Below are positions 26,372 through 37,108 of a stretch of 64,000 bases of DNA, in pieces (the stretch's first letter is position 1; every line of letters begins with the position of its first letter). Location: the NCBI GenBank assembly GCA_902805475.1, contig CADCSX010000003.1, positions 1,364,001-1,428,000 of the forward strand, read 5' to 3'. Source of the DNA: Entonaema liquescens (lineage: Eukaryota > Ascomycota > Sordariomycetes > Xylariales > Xylariaceae). The notes below the pieces were generated by a model. It had not been told where the DNA came from. It ran no database searches and saw only the letters and a list, made by a program, of their open reading frames with translations. The translations under genes and the position numbers were made by a program.

Positions 26372-27430
26372 ATGTCAGGCCTAATGAGTAATCTGGCTGT
26401 CATGAAGGAGGCCGATGCGTAAGTTAAAGGCCTCTCTCATATAAACAGTGACAGACCAAAACTGAGCGCATTGGATAGCTTTCCTTACCCAGACCAGGAG
26501 CCCCAAGCCTACAAGGCACTCACCAATACTTTGTACACGCTAGTCTGGAAGGATGGGCAGCCCCTTGGCTACATGCTTGAATCCGTAGTTCAGCTACTCA
26601 TCGCTACTCCCGAGGAGATCCGCGGCCCGGTAGTTGTGGACGAAGCTCGCCGCACCGTGCGTGCCTTCGAGTTGTCCACGGAAGAGGAAAGAACAGCACT
26701 TGTAGCTCGCTTGATGCACTATTGGCGGGGAAACCAGACATTTGACACACTAAAGGGCTGGAGGAATGAGCTGTGGCCTGTCTACGGTAGCGATGACAAA
26801 GTCATATATAGCGTAGAGCGCAGCGGAGCAGGTCTATTGGGAGTCATGCGTTACGGAGTGCACATGATGGCCTACGTCAAGGACGACACTGCCAGCCATG
26901 GTATGAAAGTACTGGTGGCACAACGGGCAGCCGACAAGCCTACGTATCCGAACATGCTGGACAACTCTGTAGCAGGCGGCCTTATGACCGGCGAGGATCC
27001 CCTCGAATGTATAATCCGAGAGGCGGATGAGGAAGCGAATCTACCCGAGGCACTCATGCGTGAGCGGGTCAAGTTTACCGGCAATGTTACGTACATCCAT
27101 ATCACGGATGAACGGGCAGGTGGTGAAGCTGGTCAGATTTATCCCGAGACCCAATGGGTCTACGATATCGAGCTACCTGCAGACTTCGTCCCTACACCCA
27201 ATGACGGTGAGGTAGCTGGCTTTTACATGTGGACGGTCGAAGAGGTACAGGAGAAGCTTGCCCAAGGCAAGTTCAAGCCCAACTGTGCCCTCGTCGTAGT
27301 CGATTTCTTCATCCGCCATAAGATCCTAACGCCAGAGAACGAGCCCGACTATGACAAGATCGTCAAGCGGTTACATCGCAAACTACCTTTCCCAGGCCCC
27401 CACCAAGCCGGTTCATCGACAGCGGAATAG
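26372..27430 (+). CDS. Nudix hydrolase with DUF4743 (thiamin pyrophosphokinase-related, YJR142W type)
   Basis: Exon 1 is 26372-26418 and exon 2 is 26479-27430, joined over a 60-bp intron, giving 332 residues from ATG 26372. The N-terminal part (PYPDQEPQAYKALTNTLYTL onward) matches the domain that precedes Nudix in this family. The Nudix box runs G-x5-E-x7-READEE from GGLMTGEDPL; the usual Gly after EE-x is Asn here. Such proteins hydrolyse oxidised or damaged thiamine diphosphates and related substrates; the substrate here is inferred. The frame stays open for 120 codons upstream to an ATG at 26012, adding a basic, nearly acid-free stretch that could be a mitochondrial presequence or just CA-rich leader. 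Confidence 0.88.
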
Positions 27431-27692
27431 CACTTCCTAACTGCGTCCCCCCGTATCTGAATATTCCACCAAGCCATGTAAATATCGCTAAGGCACGACC
27501 TACTAGTAGAATAGCTCTAGTTCATCATTTGGCCGCAACCAGCGTCCATTGGTATCTCAAGCGTAGCCGTAACATATAACAACCATTTCTCTCCGCACTT
27601 CAGTCTTCAGATTAAAAACTCCATTAGTTAACTCATGAATCAGCTGTGTTCTCACCAACGGAACGAGTGAAGAATGTTAGGTAATGGTAATT

Positions 27693-28260
27693 TCATTTCT
27701 TAACCAGGAGGTAGGTGTTATCAACGCGCAACGGCGTTAGCTTCTTATACGGTCCCTCCAGCATCATCAACAAGCCGCCAAACGAGATGTAAGCGCGACT
27801 AAAGACCATGTATATTAGTAGCCACCCGAGAATAATTCCAAAAAAAAAAAAAAAAAAGTAACAAACTGAAAACGGAATAACAGGAGTAAAGAGGAAGAGG
27901 AGGAATCTGTGCATACATAGTCTGACCATCAACACCATCCTCAAACTTGTAGATCTTCCCATGGCACACATAGTCATACATATCGGCCAGCGTGGACTCG
28001 TTGCGAACGTGGCGCCAGCCCTTCTCCTCCTCCTCGTCCTTGGTGCCGTCGAGGGACAGGCTCGTAGCCAGCACGACCTCGATGTTGCTGCCGACGCGCA
28101 GGGGGAACAGCTCGATGTTGATGTCGAGCTGCATGGTGGTCAGGTTGTCGGTGGAGGTGCCGCCGATGCGCGCCACCCGGTCGTACTTGGACTGGTCGTA
28201 CGTCGTCACCGTGAACGTGTCTTCGAAGAGCTGCGCGTCGCCCGCTGCGAGGTTCGACAT
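27693..28260 (-). CDS. RPB8: RNA polymerase I/II/III common subunit Rpb8 (RPABC3)
   Basis: Exon 1 is 28260-27917 and exon 2 is 27798-27693, giving 149 residues, the family norm. Exon 1 holds LFEDTFTVTTYDQSKYDRV and MQLDINIELFPLRVGS; exon 2 holds AYISFGGLLMMLEGPYKKL and the end YLLVKK. The OB-fold subunit is shared by all three nuclear RNA polymerases. The 118-bp intron has a run of 18 T on the coding strand (A run 27840-27857), a CTAAT branch-like site and TTTAG acceptor. The gene is convergent with the Nudix gene (262 bp between stop codons) and divergent from ELP4. Confidence 0.95.
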
Positions 28261-28844
28261 CTTTGCTTTAGGGTAGGGATTGTTTTTTTTGGTGCGGCGA
28301 GGTGGAAGTTGGATTATTTATTTGCGAATAAAGTGGTTGAAAGAGCGTGGTGGCGTGTAGTGGGAAGAGCGCTACGTTGCGATAGATGTGTTGGTGTTGG
28401 ATAAAGATACGCCAAAGTGTCAAGGTTAAAGGCGCGGCTACTTTTTTTTCTTCTTTTATCAATGGAACTTTCTCAGTGGAATTCTGCTGTTGACGCGGGG
28501 TGTCCACTGAAAGCGGTGAAGCCTTGTATTTACAGGGGACCTTTTGCGGCTCCGCTAAGAGCTAAAGCTACCTAGACTTTCCAAGGGATTAGTTAGGTAC
28601 TTGTATAATACAGTATACCTCTGACGGCACCTACTGTAGGTGGCTTATAAAAAAGAGCGTGTGACGTAGTAACACTTTTGTGACGCACGAAAGTATTATA
28701 CATGGGATATGTACATATTCACCGAAAAGAGCTCAGAAAATACTTTACATAACCCCAAATTTGTTGGAGATAAGCCCTCAATATATATTTTTATCAGATT
28801 AAAGCCCAAATGTATATACCGATAAACTACACCATTTTGTGGCC
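28261..28844. promoter_or_regulatory. Divergent promoter region between RPB8 and ELP4
   Basis: 584 bp between start codons; AT-rich with T runs on both sides and a TAGGTA-type motif near 28600-28640. No specific binding site is assigned. Confidence 0.55.
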
Positions 28845-30015
28845 ATGTCCTTCAGGAAACGAAATGCTGTGATTAGCAGCTCGACGTCTTCTCAGTCAGT
28901 ACCATCAAAGACTGAAAATGTGGCTATCCCTGGAATTCGGCCGTCTCTTGTTGATGGTCGACCAACTACTTCTACGGGAACCGCATCTCTAGATAGTCTA
29001 CTCGCTGGACATGCTGGTTTACCTATGGGCACATCGCTTCTCATTGGAGAGCATGGGACTACCGATTTCGCTGGTGTCCTTCTTCGTTACTATGCCGCCG
29101 AGGGCATGGTTCAGGGGCATCAGATTCACGTCCTTGGCCTACATGAGAGTTGGCGTCATGAACTTCCTGGACTTTCAACCGAGGACAAGAAGTCGTCAAG
29201 CAAGTCGGAAACTCCCTCAGATGACAAGATGAAAATAGCTTGGAGATATGAAAGTTTGGCCTCTGGGACATCTCCGAGGGATAGGAACGCAATCCAGAGA
29301 CGAAGTAATTCTGCGACGGAATCCACTTCTATCTTCTGCCATTCTTTTGATCTTACTAAAAGACTAAGTCCCACGAATGTCAAGGGCCAAATAGGATTTC
29401 ACCCCTCGATGAGCATGCCCGGAGTGCCTCTCCGTATAAAAGATGCATCATCGCCTTTCAAGGTATTCATCAAGCAAGTGGCTTACAAGCTAGAAAATTC
29501 GCCTTCGTCGTGGATTCATCGTGTTATAGTACCGGGTCTCTTATCCCCAACCGGGTACGCTGGTTCATCTTCTCGGCCCGAAGAAGTCTTACAGTTTTAC
29601 ACGCACTCAGGGCGCTATTAAGACGGTATCCGGCCAAGCTCACAGCTATTATCACCTTGCCGCTTTCGCTCTATCCTAGAACTACGGGACTAACACGTTG
29701 GATGGAATTACTATCCGACGGTGTTTTCGAACTCGTCCCGCTTCAGTCTAGCGCTGTTCATGCTCCTCCCCATCTTCAAAATCAGATTCTAAATCCGACG
29801 AGCAGACTCAGGGTCTTCTTAAAGTCCATAGTCTGCCCATTTTCCATGAAAAAGGCGGGGGTTCTTCTGAAGGCTATGCTGCTCACGGAGATCTATCGTT
29901 CAGCTTAAGTCGATCGAAGGGTTTTGTGATAAAACCATTTTACTTACCTCCTGTTGGAGAGGACGAAGAAGAAAAGAAGAAAGGGGACTCTGGTAAAGGG
30001 AGCATAGAATTTTGA
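28845..30015 (+). CDS. ELP4: Elongator complex subunit Elp4, frame broken twice
   Basis: Elp4 (PAXNEB family) is a RecA-like subunit of the Elp4-5-6 ring of Elongator, needed for tRNA wobble-uridine modification. The single exon starts at ATG 28845 (MSFRKRNAV). Diagnostic segments are TSTGTASLDSLLAGHAGLP, KMKIAWRYE, FCHSFDLTKRLSP, the VIVPGLLSPT block, ALRALLRRYPAKLTAIITLP, RWMELLSDGVFELVPL, and SLPIFHEKGGG to KPFYLPPVGEDEE. The frame shifts at a TTTT run (29595-29598) and at a CCCC run (29768-29771). One extra base in each reconnects the conserved segments and gives 390 residues, a normal length. I see no splice sites to explain the shifts. The start codon is inferred from the first ATG in frame. 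Confidence 0.88.
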
Positions 30016-30413
30016 AATTTCCTCTGTGCATCCAAGGCGAATCAATATCAGGTCGAGCTACCACGGTGCGAAAATGTCTTAGAGTTGAAAGTTCGTACTG
30101 TATTAACCCCACTTGGAACTCTCCAAATTTTCGTCGACTTCTCCAAACTCGACGAAAAAAAGAAAAGCTTGACTTCTTCCAATCTTCAGCAACAATTGCA
30201 GGTAAGTCAAGAATCCCGTTTCCTTCACAGCACAACCTTCTATCAAAATGATTACAACAATTAATAATCTGTCAATCCACTGAAATAATAATGTTGACAA
30301 ACTTTTATCTGGAAAAAATATGATCACCCGAATTCTTCCACATTGTATAAGACAATCTTCATCAGACCTGATGCTGACTTTGAAACAGGCAGAGATTTCT
30401 ACCCTTCGTGGAG
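30016..30413. other. Spacer between ELP4 and SEN34
   Basis: About 400 bp between two genes on the same strand; holds the ELP4 terminator and SEN34 promoter. No other gene is seen. Confidence 0.5.
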
Positions 30414-31388
30414 ATGGCTTCCTCCACCATAAGCCGGCCTCCCGTGAGGATATCTAAAGTTGCTGGACGGTACCTGCTCTTCGATATAGATGATGTCATG
30501 TACCTACGCAAGAACCACAATATCTGCTCCGTGTTCGTCGGGACGATTCCTCAGAATCCTCAGCAAAACATTTTTATGGGACTGCCTATCGAGCTGATGC
30601 CAGAAGAGGCACAGGTCCTCGTCGATAAGAAAGTAGGATATATCGTAGATGACGCCATATTCCATCCCGCGCGACTTGCTGCGTTAGACGATGATGCGCG
30701 CCGGAAATACCTGCAAGCTGTCAAAGCTGAAGGCAGGAAGGCGCAGATAGCAGCGGCGGAGAGCAAGCATAACGCGAAGCCAAAGGTGACAGGTACCAAG
30801 AAAGAGAAATCAAGGCCAAAGACTTCAGAAAATGAGATAAGCGCCGAAGCAGACGACAAATCTCTTTTCAGCCCTCCCTCTCCGCCACCGTCAAGTGGCG
30901 TCCCCTCCAACACCCAACCATCATCTCAAACAGAAGACCCTCCCGCTTTCGCAATAACACCCACAACAAGCAGTCTCCTTCTCCCCCATTCCCCTCCCGA
31001 TTCCCCTGTTGAAGGAAATGACGTTGCCGTCGATGTCCCGTCCTCGTATCCGCTGTACGCGCACCTCCAGGACCGCGGCTACTACATGATGCCCGGCCTG
31101 CGCTTCGGCTGCGATTACAACGTGTACCCCGGCGACCCCCTACGCTTCCACAGCCACTTCCAGGCCACCAGCTACGGCTGGGAAGAAGAGATCACTGTGC
31201 TCGATCTGGTCGCCGGTGGACGGTTGGGTACAAATGTTAAGAAGGGGTATTTGATTGGTGGGGCTGTGGTAGGTGACGATAAAAATAATGATACTGCAGA
31301 CGGGGATCAGAACAGGAAAGAGGAAGTAGATGAAAATCCCAACACCCCGCGGGCTAGAGCTTTCTGTATAGAATGGGCAGCTATGTAG
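30414..31388 (+). CDS. SEN34: tRNA-splicing endonuclease catalytic subunit Sen34
   Basis: Single exon, 324 residues. The N-terminal domain has LLFDIDDVMYLRKNHNICS and NIFMGLPIELMPEEAQVLV. A Lys/Ser/Pro-rich linker follows. The C-terminal nuclease domain holds DRGYYMMPGLRFGCDYNVYP, the LRFHSHF histidine and GGRLGTNVKKGYLIGG, which place the Tyr, His and Lys of the catalytic triad. Sen34 cuts the 3' splice site of intron-containing pre-tRNAs. An intron-bearing tRNA-Gln lies at 40269-40352 in this window. An upstream in-frame GTG is not needed; ATG 30414 is chosen. Confidence 0.95.
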   Translation: MASSTISRPPVRISKVAGRYLLFDIDDVMYLRKNHNICSVFVGTIPQNPQQNIFMGLPIELMPEEAQVLVDKKVGYIVDDAIFHPARLAALDDDARRKYLQAVKAEGRKAQIAAAESKHNAKPKVTGTKKEKSRPKTSENEISAEADDKSLFSPPSPPPSSGVPSNTQPSSQTEDPPAFAITPTTSSLLLPHSPPDSPVEGNDVAVDVPSSYPLYAHLQDRGYYMMPGLRFGCDYNVYPGDPLRFHSHFQATSYGWEEEITVLDLVAGGRLGTNVKKGYLIGGAVVGDDKNNDTADGDQNRKEEVDENPNTPRARAFCIEWAAM

Positions 31389-32065
31389 ATACCTACCCTA
31401 CCTAATGTATCATCCTGCCGTGGTCGCCAGTCTAGGTAATTGTCTATCAATCAAGAAGCAATATTAACTCAAAATACAATGGGAACCAGAGCTTTAATAT
31501 GAATGCAGCGATCTTCCGATCACATTTGTAGAATTGGATGTGTACCTAGGACCACTACCTACCTACCTAGTAGAACTATGTACCTATGCATGCCGCAACC
31601 ATAACCCCCCTAATCAAACCAGAACTCCCAACAGAATAAAAAAAAAACATGGCTAAAACACAAGTACCGCATCGTCTAATCTCTATGCCCCCTAGCCACA
31701 ACACGACTCCCTCATCGACTCATATTCATATCCCTCTCACCCCTCATGGTTATTCCTGTCCTAACGGTACATCTTCCAACCAAAGAGAGTAGAGCATCAA
31801 AGGTAGCATATTGGAGAGCGATTTCGAAAAGTCAAGTTCCCCTCAACACTGCCTAGGATGAGTCGCTGTGTATTTGTACAGTAAGGTTGTCTATCGCAGA
31901 AAGTAATGCCGAATGATGCCGATGGTTGAAATGACGGATGCGGAAAGACATTTGTTACTAGGGGGTTGAAGACCGACACAATATCGTGGACAAAGAGTCC
32001 ACCTTAGCCGAAGCTCGGATAGAGACTTTCGGGGCCAACGTCAGAACGTATGATATTTCAGTGCG
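31389..32065. other. Convergent 3' region with TACCTA repeats
   Basis: No gene. Contains several TACCTA copies in tandem near 31555-31575 and an A run of nine near 31640. Confidence 0.55.
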
Positions 32066-34988
32066 TCAGGGTACGTATATGCGGCTAAAGCTAACGACTT
32101 CCCTACGGCAGCAAACGCACTTGTCGAAGTTGTTCATTGCCAAGGTGACGCGGCACTCGTCACACAGACTGAGACAGCGACACGGCCATACAATAATTTT
32201 GCGGGGGGCTGAGTGGCATACGACGCATTGAGGCCCTCCCCTATCGTCGTCACTGGTGTTGCCGTCTTGGAACCCGTTTTCATGGGCAACTTCCGTCCGT
32301 CTTGTGATAATCAAGTCCTCGAGGAGCTCGGCCTCTTCCTCGTCCGATAGCTTGCTTTTGCTAGGTCGTTGCGGGAAGAAGAGGCGCCCGCGCTGGTTCT
32401 GTTGCATACGCGCGTACTTAGAGCGCGTGACAATTCCATCGGTACTCAGGTGGGCGGCGAGTGCATGGGCCTCGCGCCGCTCCTCTGGGCTTCTTGGATG
32501 GAGCAGTCTGGCGAGATCGCCCATAGCTAGGGGTTGATCGAAAGGAGTCGTCTCCCGCGAGAATGAGAAGTATTGAGATGCCTGCGTCGGCGTTCTTTGG
32601 CCATCGTTTTCCTCGGATTCGTCCTCGTCAACCCACCCGCCCTGCTCGTCTTCATCGCCTGCGACACTGTGTAAAAGGCTTGTTGTATCCCAATTACTAT
32701 CGTTCTCATCCGGCTCCCAGTCGCCGCTCGTATCTACGGAGCCCCATAAATCACCATACTTCCAAGAGTTATACAACCTTGAGTCCAGCTCCTCCTCTGG
32801 CATATTAGCTGTCTCAGGGGCGATCCTAAGACGTCTTCGCACTTCGGCCTCCACGTCGGCGGTCTCGTCGTTATAGAGCCTGTTGCTCCTCCTATTTCGG
32901 CCTAACAACAGGGAATGCGCTTCCGTTGGAGGTCTCCTCTCGTCTTTGTTATCCTGTTTCGGCCAGCGAGAAAGCCAGACTAAGAAGCGAGGTCGGGTTG
33001 TGATCCCGAGACGCGTAAGCGCTTTTAGAAGAAGTACTGCGCCCCACCGTAACAGAAGCCTGTTGATGTTCATGATAAACTCTAGAGCCAGAAGCCAACG
33101 CGAACTACGCTCAGTGGCCCCGACTCCATCTCTGGCACGCTTATCTCCGACGCGCGTCTTGGGTATCGTCTGGGCTGCGCGTTCCCGTGCGTACCCGCTT
33201 AAAGCTCCAAGCTGCCCGTCTTTAATCGGCACCAACCCGATGGCTCCTACAGAATCGTATTGGGAAGCACCCAAACCTGATCCAGCCCATTGCATGCGTA
33301 TAGACTCGAGCTCCCTAAGCCTTTCTTCTTCGAGCCATGTACGGTTTTTCAAGTTGATGCCCCGGTCTTCGTTTAAGTAGACAGCTTCACTGGCCATGGT
33401 GATAACACTGAAACCAGTTCGAAGGAGCGCTGTATAGAAGTCCATTTCTCGAGAGATACGGATATCAGAGAGCGAAATATTTGCTTGCATGTTCTCATGC
33501 GCGAGTGCTAGTCGTTCTCTGAACGATAAGGCCCGTCCATTAACATTCCACCGATCTGGAGGTTGCATCGCCGAAAGGACCAAAGCAATAGCGTATATGG
33601 CAAGGCACACAAGCGTACCGGCAAATACCAGAAGATGCGGGATAAAACCTATGATGCAAACTGTAGGGAACCTAAAAAGGCCCATAGTCGTTGGGCTGTC
33701 GACGGAGAAATCTAGAGCCTCTATAACAATACTACCCATAAAACAGACAGCCCAGAAGCCCGTACTTACTAATCGATACCGGCTTTGCAAATTAAACACT
33801 CCCAATACATGACTAGTGATATGGCTCATTGCGGAGAGAAAAGCCACCAAAAGGACCTCGGGAGGTGTATTGACCCGCTTCATTATCATGGACCTGGAGA
33901 CGGCGATGCTGGCCCCTGAAGCTTGTTGGAACGTCACATTGGAACTACTACCGCTTGAAAATAAACCCCAGCCGAGTTGGTTGCTAATGGCGGCATCGGC
34001 CTCGGCAAATGCCAGCGAGTGTTCGAAAAGGGTCATCCCGGTCTCGACAGCTACTTGACGTCCTTGCACGGCGCATGAAATAGTCTCTAAGAAGTGGCTC
34101 AAGCATAGTGTCCCAAAAAGAGGCCATAATAGTGACAAGGAGCCATGTAGCTCGTTCGAAAAATCGTGATTGCTTGGAGGGACCATCTCAACAGCACGGC
34201 AGCTATCATAGTCGCTGGAGCCTAAGAGGAATACCGTACTGAGCCCATGTAAATATGTGGAGGGATGTGCGAACATGAGATCTGATGTCTTGCTAGCGTT
34301 TCCCCAGCGCATCTCGGCGAAGTCGGGTGAGGTCTGGCACTGGATGGACTGCAGGAGTTGCCGAGCTTGGTATGCGAAGAGAATGATAGGTAGGAAGCGG
34401 AGAAAGAGTCGTACGGGCCATGTTAGATATAATCTTCTTCGTGAGGCTGCAAATATGTGTGTGCGGTTCAGGATGATGGCCTGTAACAACACCAAACATT
34501 AGAAATCGCTTCAACGTCGGAATAAGAAGGGAACGGACCATAGCAATACAGCAGATCGCCCACTTGCTTGTAGCATAGCTAAAAACGCTACCCAATCCTC
34601 TCGTACCATCGGCCGAGAACTTGGAGACCAAGACAGCGGGGTCCTGATCTTCATTCTCTAATACTTCTGCTGCACTAGCGGCAACCTCGGAAGCTTGGGT
34701 AAGCATATCGGCGGCGGCTGTCGTCGAGAGGAAAAAGTCGGATGTCGTTGGGTCGGCAATGACTCGTTGCCCAAAGCCGTCAACAGCATCGGGAAAGGAT
34801 ATGATGCCAAGCTTGGTTAACATCCTAGGCCCAGCCAGAATCAGGTCCTCAAGCGACGGTGCGAACCTGGTTACGTTGTTGACGGAATACCTGAGATGTT
34901 GGGCCGTCCAAGAAGTGAAATTATGCCAGATGCTTGAATTATCAAAGAGCGTAGGTGCCGGGCCGGCGGTCGCGCCTGGAGAAGCCAT
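32066..34988 (-). CDS. Multi-pass membrane RING-finger protein (Asi1/Asi3-like E3 ligase)
   Basis: Exon 1 is 34988-34539 and exon 2 is 34480-32066, giving 954 residues. The 58-bp intron uses a less usual GTCCGT donor but has CTAAT and a TTACAG acceptor. Six or so hydrophobic helices lie in residues 130-460 (for example LFLRFLPIILFAY, VLLVAFLSAMSHITSHVLGVF and CIIGFIPHLLVFAGTLV). A long acidic, Arg-rich middle follows. The last 55 residues form a RING with CVVC, WPCRCLSLCDECR and CVCCRREV. This order, with an extreme C-terminal RING of this Cys spacing, is that of yeast Asi1/Asi3, inner nuclear membrane ubiquitin ligases. The localisation and target here are inferred. Another class of membrane RING protein remains possible. 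Confidence 0.75.
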
Positions 34989-36178
34989 TTAGCTGGGGAG
35001 GTTTATCTGGGGTATGCGAGAGGCGACCAATAGCTCCGAATCGCCCGCGCGACGAGATCTGACTTAAGGCACGTTGCTTCCAATCAGAAAGTATTGCAAT
35101 TAGGTCATTCAGAAGCTCCGAAACACTCGAATTAGCCAATGCATACTCGCTGCAAACACATGACGACTTCCTGTCATACATGCATTTGCTAAGATGTTGT
35201 GGGTTGCTTCAAAGATTTACATATATATGTGAAGCAAGTGTTGTATTGTATGTATGGAAATATGTAAGTTGTAAGTTTACCTAGGCAAGTTATGCGTGCA
35301 AGCGTTAAAGAAGACAGTGTCCGAGGTGTTCCAGAACCTAGACAAGGTTCAGCGACTTATCAATAGCGCGCCTGCCATCACACCCTGCACACCTTAACAT
35401 CAGGTAAATTAGCGGGTAGGTGCATAACTTTAAAGTGTACCTAGGTGCCCGCTGATATGGAAGTACGTATGTCGATATACATGAGTACCTAACCTAATGT
35501 ACCTACGGCGTAGATTCCAGCGTCTATACCTATTAATATTATCATGTGGTTTTGGAGATGCCAAAAATAGATTACGGTCAGCTTAGTATTTAAGGTAAGT
35601 ATTGATTTGCTTCACAGTAGACGATAGGTAGTTTCTCAAAAAAAAAAAAAGTGTTTTCTTTTTTGCGCACCCGCATGTTTATTATAGAGATCGGACTATA
35701 AGTGTCTAAACTCTACAATATCGCGCCTATGCTTTAAGTCCGATACAGTTAAAATGCTAGCGCGTAGACTCAAGACATCTGAGACCTCAGTAGCTTACAT
35801 AGTAGTTGCTCATACTCATACCCGTAGTTTGAGAAAAGCCTAGTTATGCACCAACCCTACATGGTTTGATAACCATAGGTAATGCGTTGATACCGCTAAC
35901 GTCTTCAACTTTTGCCATCTATCTCCATGGCACGTCCTTTCTCTCCGACAAACCTCGTTAAGCTGCCGGGTTATTGGCACCGAGCTTGATTTGTATTCAG
36001 CATGGACGGACGCCGTATGAGCCCATGTTATAAAACAAGAATAACTCATTTTCAGGGAGTTAGACTCCAAACTCGCTATTTCGTCAACGCCTAGCCAGGT
36101 CTCAGGATAGGAATTTTTATCCTGTCTCTAAATCCATACCCACCAATTAGTAGATGCTCATCTTATGGCATGTTGAGC
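34989..36178. other. Intergenic, AT-rich with TACCTA motifs
   Basis: No gene recognised. Includes the upstream region of the RING gene, ATATATGT-like sequence near 35220, several GTACCTA/TACCTAA motifs at 35280-35510 and an A run of about 13 near 35640. Confidence 0.5.
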
Positions 36179-37108
36179 TTAAGAGACATTCTGTTCTTGA
36201 TTAACCGTCTCATTCAACGCCTGGATGAGGACACGGTTCGAATTGCGGCATGCTACAAGACTTCTCTCCACCATCTTGTTGTAAAGCATGGCGTCGGCGC
36301 CAGGTAGCTGACCCTTGAACCAAACGTTAGTCACTTCATCTCTTGTTGGTAAGTATGCTACGCAACAAGCCGCAAATATCTTATGATATGAAGCAACGTC
36401 TGGATCAAGGACAATGCTCGGTTGACTCTTTTCATCCTGGGCTGCTAGAGCCGCAACACCTCCTGCAACAGTATCCACACAATCAATACCGGCATCCGCA
36501 ATAGCCGCAGAGGCGACGGTTATACAGCCGCTTAAGACGTTCATCATGTCCCAACCCTCATCTTTATTGTAATCGGCGGAGTCACGGTTCTGATCGCCTT
36601 CAATTATAGTGACGATGATATCAACACCACTTTTAGGCCATCGATCCGCGATAATTGCACCTCGTAGTGCTGTTTCTAAATGAACACCGAGGTCCCTCTC
36701 ACTCGAATCGCGTAGGTAACCTCGTCTTTGTCTGGTTGCGAAGGGTGCGTATTTGACGTGCGTTGAAAGGATGATATGAGGAGAGAAAGGCGCCGATCGT
36801 GGAAGTGCTCGAGGACCATGGACAGTACAGGTAAGCTTTAAGCTTGTGCCTGAGGGACGGGTTGCAAACGGGTCTTCAATTTCTAGATACGCAGATCCCG
36901 AAGCTGAGGGAGTAACTCCGGTCTTCAGAACTATACGCAATTCATCATATTAGACAATCAGTATGTTTATGAAAAGCTATGGCGACTTACAGATCTTTCG
37001 GACAACATTATCGCCTGGACGCTTTGCTACCCTTTTCCCCTCAGGTGTATCGTAGATAGGAGGGGTCGTTTGACCAACTGGGCCGTTTATTCGTCTCCGA
37101 TCAGCCAT
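36179..37108 (-). CDS. MTR3: Exosome core subunit Mtr3 (RNase PH fold)
   Basis: Exon 1 is 37108-36991 and exon 2 is 36930-36179, giving 289 residues. The frame begins MADRRRINGPVGQTTPP and continues through KTGVTPSASGSAYLEIED, VHGPRALPRSAPF, a loop with RQRRGYLRDSSERDLGVHLE and GWDMMNVLSGCITVASAAIA, typical of the Mtr3 branch. In eukaryotes the RNase PH-type subunits form a non-catalytic ring for Rrp44 and Rrp6. It acts in 3'-5' RNA processing in nucleus and cytoplasm. The intron is 60 bp with a GTAAGT donor. The frame is intact. Confidence 0.9.
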
